From the NCBI GenBank assembly GCA_900539155.1, contig UQBE01000008.1, positions 1 through 60,086 of the forward strand: a stretch of DNA of 60,086 bases, read 5' to 3'. The position numbers were made by a program, and so were the translations under genes. This document shows, piece after piece, positions 25,857 through 34,285 of this stretch. Under the pieces are notes generated by a model. It was not told where the DNA came from. It did not search any database and saw only the letters and a program-made list of their open reading frames with translations. The stretch's first letter is position 1; each line of letters opens with the position of its first letter. This stretch comes from an uncultured Porphyromonas sp. GTDB lineage: Bacteria > Bacteroidota > Bacteroidia > Bacteroidales > Porphyromonadaceae.

Positions 25857-27368
25857 ATGGACAGAAAGACCGCAACCATCTATCGCCTCATGTACCTCCG
25901 ACTCAAGAGCATCGAGCGGTACGCCAAGCAGAGCGAAGCTATTCAGACACGCCAGTTCAAGCGCATCCTGCGTGTGCTACGTGGTACCGCTTACGAGCAG
26001 TCCCTCACAAGCGAGCCCATACGCACCTATAGTGACTACCAGCGCATCGTTCCCATCGTCGAGTACGAGGAGCTGCGTCCCTGGGTAGAACGTATGCTAC
26101 AGGGGGAGCGCAATCAACTCATCAAAGGCAGTTGTCGCTGGTTCGCCACCTCCAGTGGCACCTCGGGAGGTCGCAGCAAGTACCTTCCCGTGCCGGGGTT
26201 GCACTTACAGAGTTGCCACTATCAGGGAGCTAAAGACGCCCTCTGGCTTTACCTAGACACACGGCCCGACAGCCAGTTCTTCGCACACAAGAGCTTAGTC
26301 ATCGGGGGAAGTCACAAGCCGACCGCTTTTGCCGCAGGTACCCACACGGGAGACCTTTCCGCCATATTGGTGGAAAATATGCCGGCCCTCGGGCAGATGT
26401 ACCGCGTTCCCTCAAAGCAGACCCTCCTCATGAGCGAATGGACCGCCAAGATGCGGCAGATAGTCCTAGAGGTTTCGCCAGCAGACGTGGGTAGTCTCTC
26501 GGGCGTGCCGAGCTGGATGCTCGAGACCATTATGGCAATCCTAGAGCATACGGGACGGGAGAACCTCTCAGAGGTGTGGCCTCACCTTGAGGTCTTCTTT
26601 CACGGGGGTATCAGTTTCGACCCCTATCGTGAGCGGTACCGTCAGATTATTCCGTCCGAGCGAATGCAATACCGTGAGACCTACAATGCGAGCGAGGGCT
26701 TCTTTGGCGTTCAGGATGACCCGCACTCTAGCTCTATGCTTCTAATGCAGGACTACGGGATTCTCTACGAGTTCATCCCGATGTCTCAGTTTGACGCGCC
26801 CGACCGCCAGGCTATACCGCTCGCCGACGTACAGAAAGGGGTCAACTATGCACTCGTCATATCCACCCTCGGGGGGCTATACCGCTACATCATCGGCGAC
26901 ACGGTTATGTTCACCGAGCTGCACCCCTACAAATTCATCATCACGGGACGCACGCAGAGCTTCATCAACGCCTTTGGCGAGGAGCTGATGGTCCACAACA
27001 CGACCACAGCCGTCTCGCGCGTCGCCCACGAGATGGGCGTCACGGTTCTTGACTATACGGTGGCACCGCGCTTCTGCTTAGAGACGGCCAATGGCTATCA
27101 CGAGTGGATCGTAGAGTTTGACACACCGCCAGCCGATTCCGCACACTTCATCGAGCGCATCGACCAAGAGCTTCGCTCGCTCAACAGCGACTACGAGGCG
27201 AAGCGGTATGCCGATATGGCACTCCTGATGCCCCGTCTGGTGGTTGCTCGTCGAGGGCTCTTCAACGACTGGCTTCAGGAGCAGGGTAAGCTCGGTGGTC
27301 AGCACAAGATACCTCGCCTACGAAGCACAGCTGAGCTCAACGATCGTCTCATCGAGCTCAACAAATAG
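25857..27368 (+). CDS. GH3-family acyl-adenylate enzyme
   Basis: A 503-residue protein of the GH3 superfamily, relatives of plant enzymes that activate a carboxylic acid with ATP and join it to an amino acid. The ATP-binding loop is FATSSGTSGGRSKYLPV, with later motifs YNASEGFFGVQDD and YRYIIGDTVMF, and TGRTQSFINAFGEELM before the C-terminal lid. The bacterial substrate is unknown. It lies 11 bp after the plug gene and is followed by a MITE insertion and then a strong terminator. Confidence 0.9.
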   Translation: MDRKTATIYRLMYLRLKSIERYAKQSEAIQTRQFKRILRVLRGTAYEQSLTSEPIRTYSDYQRIVPIVEYEELRPWVERMLQGERNQLIKGSCRWFATSSGTSGGRSKYLPVPGLHLQSCHYQGAKDALWLYLDTRPDSQFFAHKSLVIGGSHKPTAFAAGTHTGDLSAILVENMPALGQMYRVPSKQTLLMSEWTAKMRQIVLEVSPADVGSLSGVPSWMLETIMAILEHTGRENLSEVWPHLEVFFHGGISFDPYRERYRQIIPSERMQYRETYNASEGFFGVQDDPHSSSMLLMQDYGILYEFIPMSQFDAPDRQAIPLADVQKGVNYALVISTLGGLYRYIIGDTVMFTELHPYKFIITGRTQSFINAFGEELMVHNTTTAVSRVAHEMGVTVLDYTVAPRFCLETANGYHEWIVEFDTPPADSAHFIERIDQELRSLNSDYEAKRYADMALLMPRLVVARRGLFNDWLQEQGKLGGQHKIPRLRSTAELNDRLIELNK

Positions 27369-27374
27369 CTTACG

Positions 27375-27549
27375 GAGACTGTTGCATAAAGGCGAATCGC
27401 TGTGTTGCTTTCGGGATTCGGCTTCGGTCACATACGGAGGTATGCTCCCTTCAGGCCTCACCCTCAGCGCCTTGCGCTTCATCCTTTCTGCAAAGTCTAG
27501 ACAATCTTGCAAGCAAGATTGTGAGCCTGTTGACTTTTGCAACAGTCTC
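27375..27549 (+). mobile_element. 175-bp MITE-like element with TTACG target duplication
   Basis: The element starts GAGACTGTTGCATAAAGG and ends CAACAGTCTC, with imperfect terminal inverted repeats of about 13 bp. It is flanked by TTACG on both sides (27370-27374 and 27550-27554), a clear 5-bp duplication. The right third folds on itself: ACAATCTTGC/GCAAGATTGT (2-nt loop), then the terminal hairpin. It has no coding capacity. A nearly identical full copy lies inverted at 38688-38862. It separates the GH3 gene from its terminator. Confidence 0.9.
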
Positions 27550-27566
27550 TTACGACATCAATCAGA

Positions 27567-27607
27567 AAGGAGGAGTCCCCCCACTCGGGGGAGCTCCTCC
27601 TTTTTTT
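27567..27607 (+). terminator. Intrinsic terminator of the plug-GH3 transcript
   Basis: AAGGAGGAG pairs with CTCCTCCTT, extended inward by a C5/G5 run, and is followed by seven T after the stem. It now lies about 200 bp beyond the GH3 stop because of the MITE insertion. Confidence 0.9.
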
Positions 27608-27745
27608 ATCAGAAAAAGAACTCACCCGCCAGAGAAGCTTTATCGTCTCTCCCGAGACACTGGGAGCTTCTTCTGGGATGGTGACTTCTTCTTTCCAGAA
27701 AAGTCATTTGCCTCTTGCGAAGGAAAAGCTCTGGGGTGGCGCAGC

Positions 27746-28135
27746 TTACTCAATCATGAAGAGCTTCGCCGAGATGCGAATCCACTCGTTAATCTTCTTG
27801 ACCTGGACAACTCGTGCGTAAAACTCCTTGCCCGCATCCATCAGCCGCGAGATGACTAGGTTGAGCTCTTGCGGTACGTAGCCGATGCGGTCCTCTAGGT
27901 AATAGATGGCGATGGCGTACTCGTCGTACTCGTTCTGTGGCTGTCGCACCATACGTAGCACGGTGTCTGGCTGTAGGATGGGGTAAAGCTCCTCGACGAC
28001 AGGGCAGAAGGTGGTCCCGGCCACTACGATGTCTAGGAGGAATATCTCCCGCTTGGGCAGCCCCAGTGCGTTGATTCCTTCAGTCCCAATGAGTGCCAGT
28101 AGCTCAGGACTGACTGGTATGATATCGTGATTCAT
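27746..28135 (-). CDS. Small HIRAN-domain protein
   Basis: A 129-residue protein made almost entirely of a HIRAN domain: FLLDIVVAGTTFCPVVEELYPIL, then LRMVRQPQNEYDEYAIAIYY, RIGYVPQELNLVISRLMDAG and a final strand. In HLTF/Rad5-type helicases this fold binds DNA 3' ends, but here it stands alone. The start overlaps the stop of the J-domain gene by 4 bp (ATGA), so the two are translationally coupled. The function is unknown; a shared role with the J-domain protein is an inference from the overlap. Confidence 0.8.
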   Translation of the reverse strand: MNHDIIPVSPELLALIGTEGINALGLPKREIFLLDIVVAGTTFCPVVEELYPILQPDTVLRMVRQPQNEYDEYAIAIYYLEDRIGYVPQELNLVISRLMDAGKEFYARVVQVKKINEWIRISAKLFMIE

Positions 28136-28953
28136 AGTTCGTGTGACTTATACTCCTCCATGAGTGAGATGATGGTCTGCAGTTGCTTCTTGCTTGCTTC
28201 TAGCTCCTTGATGACTCCTTGCAGCTCCGCCCGCTTGTCTTGTATCGATACGGGGTTGAGTAGTAGCTCTTTCTGGTCAAAGGGGAAGCGCTCCTGTCGC
28301 TTGGCAATCTTACTTTCTAGAGCCTGCATCTTCGCTCGTAGCTTCTCAATCTCCTGTGGCAGTGAGTCAGGCTCAGGGAAGAGCTCCTCGTGCTTTCCTC
28401 GCTTGAGGAAGGCTAGGATGCCTTCTAGCTGCGGTAGGTCGGCGAGCTGGTAAGCCTTGACAGTGAGGAGGAAGAGCTTCTTGTCCTCCTCCGTGTAGTG
28501 TGGGTTGAGATCTGGGTGCAGTCGCTTGACCAGCGTTTTGTAGATTTCCTTGATTTTTTGCGTCTCCTCTTCGGATAGGTGTGGTTTGTCCCAGTACTTC
28601 TTTGCGATATTGAGTTGCGACAGCTTTTCCTCTAGCATCGCATGATACTCCTGACGCATCTGGGCCATCTGCTTGTCGACGGCTGCTAGGTCGGGAGCTT
28701 CGTCTCGATTGATGTAAGCCTGTAGGAGCGTGCGTCGCAAGCGGAGTAAGGCGATGGAGAGCGACAGTCTCAGCTGGTTGTATAGGAGCTCGCCGAAGTA
28801 GTGCATGTAGAGTGCTGAGAGGTGCGGCGACTCGTGAGCCACCATGTCTTGGTAGCGGGCAACGAGTGCCGTGTATTCGCTGACGAGCGTCTCGTACTGC
28901 TGTCGGAGCTGCTGATACTCTGGCGAGAGGGCTAGCGGGTCTATGTCGGTCAT
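28132..28953 (-). CDS. J-domain protein of unknown role
   Basis: A 273-residue protein from the ATG at 28953 (MTDIDPLALSPEYQQL); a longer frame reaches 29004. The N-terminal half is helical and coiled-coil-like. A J domain follows, with the HPD signature in IYKTLVKRLHPDLNPHYTEED, and a C-terminal coiled coil (IEKLRAKMQALESKIAKRQE). It lacks the Gly/Phe-rich and zinc-finger regions of DnaJ, so it is a specialised co-chaperone that could recruit DnaK to a specific client. It overlaps the HIRAN gene by 4 bp and lies 52 bp after tatD. Confidence 0.75.
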   Translation of the reverse strand: MTDIDPLALSPEYQQLRQQYETLVSEYTALVARYQDMVAHESPHLSALYMHYFGELLYNQLRLSLSIALLRLRRTLLQAYINRDEAPDLAAVDKQMAQMRQEYHAMLEEKLSQLNIAKKYWDKPHLSEEETQKIKEIYKTLVKRLHPDLNPHYTEEDKKLFLLTVKAYQLADLPQLEGILAFLKRGKHEELFPEPDSLPQEIEKLRAKMQALESKIAKRQERFPFDQKELLLNPVSIQDKRAELQGVIKELEASKKQLQTIISLMEEYKSHEL

Positions 28954-29005
28954 CGTATGGGGGTAGGTCAATCTAAAGGCTAAGGTAACGCTTTCGGCAG
29001 ACAAA

Positions 29006-29791
29006 CTAGCTACTAGCGGGGCACCGTCGGTGAACTTCCACCCAGAAGGGGGTCTCGGCTACTTGATGGGCTAAGCTCTCAGGTGCGAGGGCTAATGCAC
29101 CAGCCAACTGCCGATAATTCTCCTCTATCGCCTCTCGGTAGGTGATACCGCAGGGCACTTCATCGGTCTCGACGAGGAGCCTTCCTGCCTCATGAGCTAG
29201 GCGTAGCGACTCTATATTATAATAGTGTCCGAAGGAGAGTGCGAAGCCGGCACGAAGCATCATCTGAGCGACGCCTTGACCTGCTCGAAAGGCGTGCAGC
29301 ACCATCGGGGGAAGTTGGTCAAAGCTACGAGACATCTGCTCACGCATGGCTATCATCTCGGACCAAGCACGCACCACGTGCAGCACGATGGGGCGGCGTA
29401 GCTGGCAAGCTAAGCGCATCTGGCTCTCCAACCATGTGAGTTGCTCTGAGCGTGAAGCGTTGCTACGAAGCTTGTCGATACCGCATTCTCCAAGGGCTAC
29501 GATACGGGGCTGGCGAGCGAATAGTTGCTCCATCTGCGTGATGACGGCACTCGGCGAAGCACACTCTGGCAGGTGCCAGGGGTGAAGACCTATCGAGGCG
29601 AGCTGAACGGGCGACGAGCTTGCGGTAAGCTCTGACCAGTCGTCGTAGCTGTACGACCGGATGGCTTCGGGGGCTGGCTCAGAGCGATGCGTATGACAGT
29701 CCCAGAGCTTCACAGTAGCTTGACCAATTGTCGGATCTAGTGGCTTGACGGATGATGGCTCATTTGCAGAGCTTCGGGGGGACAGGGTCAT
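29006..29791 (-). CDS. TatD-family metal-dependent hydrolase
   Basis: A 261-residue TIM-barrel hydrolase of the TatD family, whose members have DNase or other phosphoesterase activity. Metal ligands are visible in LWDCHTHRSE (H-x-H), VALGECGIDKLR, IVLHVVRAWSEM, MVLHAFRAGQ and VETDEVPCGI. I start at the ATG at 29791; the frame stays open to 30109 but that part lies opposite the rnpA-yidD reading frame and is Ser/Pro/Arg-rich noise. The start overlaps the end of the rnpA-yidD gene by 32 bp. Confidence 0.85.
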   Translation of the reverse strand: MTLSPRSSANEPSSVKPLDPTIGQATVKLWDCHTHRSEPAPEAIRSYSYDDWSELTASSSPVQLASIGLHPWHLPECASPSAVITQMEQLFARQPRIVALGECGIDKLRSNASRSEQLTWLESQMRLACQLRRPIVLHVVRAWSEMIAMREQMSRSFDQLPPMVLHAFRAGQGVAQMMLRAGFALSFGHYYNIESLRLAHEAGRLLVETDEVPCGITYREAIEENYRQLAGALALAPESLAHQVAETPFWVEVHRRCPASS

Positions 29792-30539
29792 AGCCCACGT
29801 GCTTGTTAAAGGGGTTGCACCGGAGGAGTCGCCAGAGTGTGAGCCACGACCCCTTGAGTGCGCCGTGGGTGCGTAGCGCCTCGAGAGCGTACTGCGAGCA
29901 GGTGGGTGTGAAGCGACAACTGGGCGGAAGGAGTGGCGAGATGAGCCGGCGGTAGAGCTGGATGGGAAAGCTGAGGAGACGTACCCCGAGAGAACTACTC
30001 TCTGGTTCGTCCGAGAGGGGAGCGGATGCTTGGGCGGTGTGGGGTGGCTCCTCTGTGGGTGCGGATGTGGCGCTTTGTGGCTCTTCAACCTTAGCGGAAT
30101 GCGGGGCATTGCCAGAGCGCTTTATCTCCTTGACTATGCGTGCTATAGCGCGCTCCACGGCGCGCTCTACGGAGTGGTAGGTGGGCATCTCCTTAGCGAC
30201 AGACTGAAAGGCGACACGTATCGTGAGCTGCTGGTCAGTCGCTAGCTGCCAGAGGGGGGCTTTCTGGAGACGATAAGCCGAGCGGGTCATACGCTTGATA
30301 CGATTGCGCTCTACGGCGTGCTTGAAGCGTCGCTTGGCGACCGAGGTCATGACCGCAACCTGCGCCTGCTCTCCTTGTGTCGTGTCGCACAGTGGCTCCG
30401 CGAGCCATACGATACGGATGGGGTAAACAACGAAAGAACCTCCTCGAGTGTGTAGTCGCTCTATCTCCTCACGCAGGTAGAGTCGCTCACCCTTGGGGAG
30501 GCGGTGACGCATCTGGGAGTACAGAGGCTCGTCCTCCAT
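29760..30539 (-). CDS. rnpA-yidD: Fused RNase P protein (RnpA) and YidD
   Basis: A single 259-residue frame carries two proteins that are usually separate neighbours. Residues about 10-140 are RnpA, the protein subunit of RNase P that matures tRNA 5' ends, with the hallmark RRFKHAVERNRIKRMTRSAY. Residues about 145-185 are an Ala/Pro/Glu-rich linker. Residues about 188-259 are YidD, the membrane protein insertion efficiency factor: LYRRLISPLLPPSCRFTPTC, SQYALEALRTHGALKG and RLLRCNPFNKHVGYDPVP. No stop or frameshift separates the halves. A fusion would tether RNase P protein near the membrane unless it is cleaved in the linker. It lies 7 bp after hemD. Confidence 0.9.
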   Translation of the reverse strand: MEDEPLYSQMRHRLPKGERLYLREEIERLHTRGGSFVVYPIRIVWLAEPLCDTTQGEQAQVAVMTSVAKRRFKHAVERNRIKRMTRSAYRLQKAPLWQLATDQQLTIRVAFQSVAKEMPTYHSVERAVERAIARIVKEIKRSGNAPHSAKVEEPQSATSAPTEEPPHTAQASAPLSDEPESSSLGVRLLSFPIQLYRRLISPLLPPSCRFTPTCSQYALEALRTHGALKGSWLTLWRLLRCNPFNKHVGYDPVPPKLCK

Positions 30540-30546
30540 AAGCGTT

Positions 30547-31299
30547 TTAAGCCTGTTCCTGCTCAGCGAGGAAGGATTTTAGCAACTCAGGCATTGGTGG
30601 GTCTTGCCGATTGCCTGAAGACTTCAGTGAGACCTTGAGCCCTAGCTCCTCAGCTCTCTGAGCAGTCTTGGGACCGACCGTCGCGATGATGAGATCTCCC
30701 TGCTCAAAGTTGGGCACATTCTCAAAGAGCGAAGTGATTCCTACCGGACTAAAGAAGATAATCATATCGTACGGTAGGGGAGAGGGCAACTCAAGCTGGC
30801 GAGGTATCGTGCGATACATGACAGACTTCGTATAGTCAATGCCCGCCTCCGTCAGCATATCCGATAGTTTCTGACTGTGCTCCTCAGCAACGGGCAGGAG
30901 ATACTTCTCATCCTTGTGCTTAAGGATGACTTTTACGAGGTCTTCTGTGCGACCCGTCGGCGAGAAGAAGACTTTGCGTTTGCGATAATTGACGAACTTT
31001 TGCAAATAAGGTGCGGACATCTCCGAGCTGCAATAGTACTTCATCGTCTCGGGCATCGCAATGCGCATCTCTTTCATAAGCGTGAAGAAGTGGAGGATGG
31101 CGGTGCGTGAGGTGAAGATGATGGAAGTATAGTCTAGCGGATTCACACGCTGCTGACGAAACTCCTTAGCTTCCACTGTCTCGACGCAGATGAACTGCTT
31201 GTAGTCTAGCTCTACATGGTACTTATCTGCGACCTCAGTGTAGGGGTTTGCCATAAGGGGCGCAGGCTGAGAGATGAGTATTTTGTTAATCCGTGACAT
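30547..31299 (-). CDS. hemD: Uroporphyrinogen-III synthase
   Basis: A 250-residue protein of the HemD family, which closes hydroxymethylbilane into uroporphyrinogen III in tetrapyrrole synthesis. Typical segments are YTSIIFTSRTAILHFFTLMK, PVAEEHSQKLSDMLTEAGID, YDMIIFFSPVGITSLFENVP and LIIATVGPKTAQRAEELGLK. The family is poorly conserved, so the call rests on these segments and on the usual Bacteroidetes neighbours (DUF4271 upstream, rnpA downstream). The product could serve siroheme or cobalamin; the methylmalonyl-CoA mutase in this window needs cobalamin, but no synthesis genes are present here. Confidence 0.85.
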   Translation of the reverse strand: MSRINKILISQPAPLMANPYTEVADKYHVELDYKQFICVETVEAKEFRQQRVNPLDYTSIIFTSRTAILHFFTLMKEMRIAMPETMKYYCSSEMSAPYLQKFVNYRKRKVFFSPTGRTEDLVKVILKHKDEKYLLPVAEEHSQKLSDMLTEAGIDYTKSVMYRTIPRQLELPSPLPYDMIIFFSPVGITSLFENVPNFEQGDLIIATVGPKTAQRAEELGLKVSLKSSGNRQDPPMPELLKSFLAEQEQA

Positions 31300-31371
31300 A
31301 CTGAACCGGCGGGGATGCTAATATAGTGTACAATGCGCTTGCGAGGAGACCGCGCTGCTCGCGCAGCAGTC

Positions 31372-32070
31372 TCATAAGAAGAGTAGACCAAAGCCTACTA
31401 AATAGGCAAAGGGCGCTAATTCTTGGGTGCAAAGGTACAAAGAAATCAGCAAAGAACTCATTCCAGCATTGCGTAGCCAGCTGATAGTGGGTAGGATAAT
31501 CGCAAGGCGCCACATCACGACGACCGCCACGACCCACCAGAGTGCGACCGTTTCCCAGACGCCGACGAGGAGTAGCAGAGAGCCAAGGTAGAGTGGTATA
31601 GGCCACAACCACTCTAGGATGCAGTAGTGTTGGAGCCAGTGAAGATAGAGAGGGGAGCTCAGATATATCTGAGCGAGTAGCCGATTGCTCCCTAGGTAGA
31701 GCAGACTTAAGAGTAGACTCGCCAGAGCTATGAGCGCAATCTGGGAGAGCGTTTCCCAGAGGTCGCCCGTGGTTAGCCCAGCGAAGTGGCGTAGGAGGAG
31801 CCATCCGGTGATGCCTACGAGCAGATGTCGCTGGAGGGCTCCCAGCACAGCGTAGGAGCCTAGAGAGATGCTCTGGACTAGCTTGCGAAAGAATATGTGC
31901 CCTCTGTTGTATAGTAGCGCATCGGCTGAGCGGGGCAGGAGCGATCCGACCCGTACACCCACAAGAGCGGGTAGGAGTAGCAGGCAGAGCAAGAGCAAGA
32001 GAATCATATCCTCGGCTCCTCGGTCTACCCAAAAGGGGACTAGCGTAGAGACCTCATTGACCGCACCCAT
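31372..32070 (-). CDS. DUF4271 membrane protein
   Basis: A 232-residue inner-membrane protein with about seven membrane segments (MILLLLLCLLLLPALVGVRV; IALASLLLSLLYLGSNRLLA; CTQELAPFAYLVGFGLLFL). It fits the DUF4271 family, which sits beside hemD in many Bacteroidetes. The start MGAVNEVSTLVPFWVDRG lies 18 bp after coaE. No activity is known. An overlapping frame at 31286-32032 is a shadow of this gene. Confidence 0.75.
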   Translation of the reverse strand: MGAVNEVSTLVPFWVDRGAEDMILLLLLCLLLLPALVGVRVGSLLPRSADALLYNRGHIFFRKLVQSISLGSYAVLGALQRHLLVGITGWLLLRHFAGLTTGDLWETLSQIALIALASLLLSLLYLGSNRLLAQIYLSSPLYLHWLQHYCILEWLWPIPLYLGSLLLLVGVWETVALWWVVAVVVMWRLAIILPTISWLRNAGMSSLLISLYLCTQELAPFAYLVGFGLLFL

Positions 32071-32088
32071 AAGCGACTAGCCTGATGA

Positions 32089-32769
32089 CTATAACTGTTT
32101 GAGCTGACGAAGCAGTTCGGCGATGAGCAGTTGTGGTTCCTGCGTCCCGTCGTTGCAGATGGTGTAGATAGGCTTATCGGGGTAAGCTTGTCGCAAAGCT
32201 GTTGGGTCCAGCGCCTGCTGACGGCTCATACGTGCCTTGACCTGCTCTCTTGTTGCTCGGTCGCGCTGCTGCACACGAGCTATGCGCACCGCTTCAGGAG
32301 CAGTCACGACCGCCACCGCATCGCAGTACTGGTCGAAGCCTGACTGCCATAGGATAGCACTCTCTAGGACAAGCCACCCCTCGGGGGCTTGTTGCTCCCG
32401 CGCCCAGCTCACTAGTCGCTCAGAGACATAGGGATGAATAATCTGCTCGAGTTGATGCAGGAGCGCGTCTCCCGCCGTTGATGTGGCGAAGACACGACGT
32501 GCTATCTCACTGTATCTAGGAAGCCCCTCGGCATCGTAGCACTCCGAGCCGAGAAGCGCTGTGACCTGCTCTCGCACGGTCTCGCTCTCCGTGTAGGCGG
32601 AGCGTGCTACGGCATCACTGTCGAAGAGGGGAAAGCCCGCCTGAACAAGCAAATGTCCCACGAAGCTCTTGCCTGCACCTATGCCACCGGTCAAACCTAA
32701 GATACGAGGCATCGGCGAAGAGGTGCCAGACTGGTCTCCTGTAGCTGTGAAGTGTTGTCGGAGAGTCAC
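32089..32769 (-). CDS. coaE: Dephospho-CoA kinase
   Basis: A 226-residue P-loop kinase that adds the 3'-phosphate in the last step of coenzyme A synthesis. The P-loop is LGLTGGIGAGKSFVGHLL, followed by PLFDSDAVARSAY with the catalytic Asp, and the lid IARVQQRDRATREQVKARMS. It starts with a 4-bp ATGA overlap with ybbR; an internal ATG at 32712 (MPRILGLTGG) would give the more usual length. Confidence 0.95.
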   Translation of the reverse strand: MTLRQHFTATGDQSGTSSPMPRILGLTGGIGAGKSFVGHLLVQAGFPLFDSDAVARSAYTESETVREQVTALLGSECYDAEGLPRYSEIARRVFATSTAGDALLHQLEQIIHPYVSERLVSWAREQQAPEGWLVLESAILWQSGFDQYCDAVAVVTAPEAVRIARVQQRDRATREQVKARMSRQQALDPTALRQAYPDKPIYTICNDGTQEPQLLIAELLRQLKQL

Positions 32770-33779
32770 GGCTCAGCACGCTCCAGGATGTACTGTACCG
32801 CCTTGGGGGAGACCGTGGCGCGTACCACCCATTCGGGGAGTCCTTCTATCTTGACGGGCAGCATCTCAGGCTGCTCCTCGCCACGTAGCAGGGCCTCCTG
32901 TATGGTGCTTAGGTCAGCCACCACAGAGATGCCCGCCCCGATGGGCTTGTTGTAGTCCGTGATAGGCATCGTCAGTGTGATGGTGACACGAGCTGGAAGT
33001 AGCTTAGCGACGAAGCCCGTCGGCGTATGGGTCGCCACGATTGGTAGTTCGACGCGTCGCTCCGTCAGCTCGACGACAGTAATCTGCTGCTGCACCGAGT
33101 CGGGATGAATGCGGACGTTGGGGATTGTCTCGAGTGGCACCCATACCATCTTGTCTTGCGCCAGGTCCTCGTAGCTGAGAGCCTTGGTGTGTACCTCCTC
33201 TATATTGGCAAGCGCTTCGCGACTACCGTACAGCTCGACGGTGGCATGTGTCATCGTAATCGGGAGGACCATGTAGCCGTCCTTTGCCGAAGCCGTCACC
33301 TCATTGACAATTGGCACGCGCTTCTTCTGGAGCGGGAAAGCTCGCAGCGAGATTTGGTCGGGATAGACTTCGCGAATCTGTATGGCACTACCCAGGCTCT
33401 CGCGCGCCTTTTGGGTCAAGAAAGCGTTGTTAAAAAGGATGCGTCCGCCCTTCGGAAGGCGCTGAGGCATAGGGAGGTGTATGGGTGGCACTCCTTTCAT
33501 CCAGCGAAATAGGAGCTGTGCTCCCTTTGCCGAGACACTCACATCGATAGCTGTGGGCTGGTCGCCCTCGAGTCCTATCTCGCCCGGTACCTCCTCATAG
33601 ACGATTGGGATGTGAACGATTGACGTAGCCGTGTGGGAGAGCGACTGCATAAACCACAAGACCGTGGCTAGTAGTAGCCACACAGCGATAGCTGGCAGCC
33701 GCCTCAAGTTGGTGAAGCGTCGCTTACGTACCGCCGGCTCTCCGTCCGTGCGGGGCTGAGGATTGAGATTGAGTCGCAC
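32766..33779 (-). CDS. YbbR-like domain protein
   Basis: A 337-residue protein with one N-terminal membrane anchor (LPAIAVWLLLATVLWFMQSL) and an extracytoplasmic region of YbbR-type beta modules (VHIPIVYEEVPGEIGLEGDQ; KKRVPIVNEVTASAKDGYMV; HATVELYGSREALANIEEV). YbbR/CdaR proteins in Firmicutes regulate a diadenylate cyclase; no cyclase gene lies here, so the role is open. It sits between yajC (40 bp upstream) and coaE, the common Bacteroidetes order. Confidence 0.85.
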   Translation of the reverse strand: MRLNLNPQPRTDGEPAVRKRRFTNLRRLPAIAVWLLLATVLWFMQSLSHTATSIVHIPIVYEEVPGEIGLEGDQPTAIDVSVSAKGAQLLFRWMKGVPPIHLPMPQRLPKGGRILFNNAFLTQKARESLGSAIQIREVYPDQISLRAFPLQKKRVPIVNEVTASAKDGYMVLPITMTHATVELYGSREALANIEEVHTKALSYEDLAQDKMVWVPLETIPNVRIHPDSVQQQITVVELTERRVELPIVATHTPTGFVAKLLPARVTITLTMPITDYNKPIGAGISVVADLSTIQEALLRGEEQPEMLPVKIEGLPEWVVRATVSPKAVQYILERAEP

Positions 33780-33819
33780 CCTACTCCTCGTCTCTAGCGG
33801 TTGGTCAGTAGCGTCTTAA

Positions 33820-34149
33820 CTAGCGTGCGTCGGGGTCTGTGCCGAGGGGATAGACCGAGCTCTTGACAATCTCGACGCATACATCGCGAGCTATCTCTAC
33901 CTCAAAGGTCTTCTCACCCACCTTGCGTATCTTGCCCTGCAGGCCACCAGCCGTAATGACTGCGTCACCTACGGCGAGTGCATCGCGCTGCTGCTGTAGC
34001 TTCTTCTGGCGCTTGCTCTGAGGACGTATGAAGAAAAGCCAGAAGATTAGGATGATGACAACGAAAAAGAGGAGCGTACCCCAAGAGGACATGCCAGGCT
34101 GAGCTCCCTGCGCTCCTGGCTGAGCTGCTTGTAATAGGAATAGATTCAT
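33820..34149 (-). CDS. yajC: Preprotein translocase subunit YajC
   Basis: A 109-residue small membrane protein associated with the SecDF part of the Sec translocon. One membrane segment (WGTLLFFVVIILIFWLFFI) is followed by the YajC signature RPQSKRQKKLQQQRDALAVG and DAVITAGGLQGKIRKVGEKT. The ATG at 34149 (MNLFLLQAAQPG) is preferred over 34188, which lies in the promoter. It is the first gene of the minus-strand run down to the HIRAN gene. Confidence 0.92.
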   Translation of the reverse strand: MNLFLLQAAQPGAQGAQPGMSSWGTLLFFVVIILIFWLFFIRPQSKRQKKLQQQRDALAVGDAVITAGGLQGKIRKVGEKTFEVEIARDVCVEIVKSSVYPLGTDPDAR

Positions 34150-34185
34150 AGATATATCTGTAGTTAATCTGTTTGGTAACTTCTG

Positions 34186-34193
34186 CAAACTTA
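34186..34193 (-). promoter_or_regulatory. yajC operon promoter -7 box
   Basis: The complement reads TAAGTTTG, a full TAnnTTTG match, 36 bp before the yajC ATG at 34149. This supports that start. No clear -33 element is seen at the usual distance. Confidence 0.45.
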
Positions 34194-34285
34194 CAAAAAA
34201 CCTGCCGCATAACCTTCACCTCGTAGATTCAACTATCAAATACAACAGTCTCCTCTGAGCGTTGCGACGATAGGGTGCCAAGCAA

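Noticed and set aside
29792..30109. N-terminal extension of the TatD frame
   Set aside because: It lies opposite the well-supported rnpA-yidD coding frame and has low-complexity composition. The TatD motif WDCHTHR starts after the ATG at 29791.
31286..32032. 248-residue open frame on the minus strand
   Set aside because: It overlaps the DUF4271 gene in another frame, is rich in Arg/Ser/Pro and has no recognisable domain; it is a shadow.
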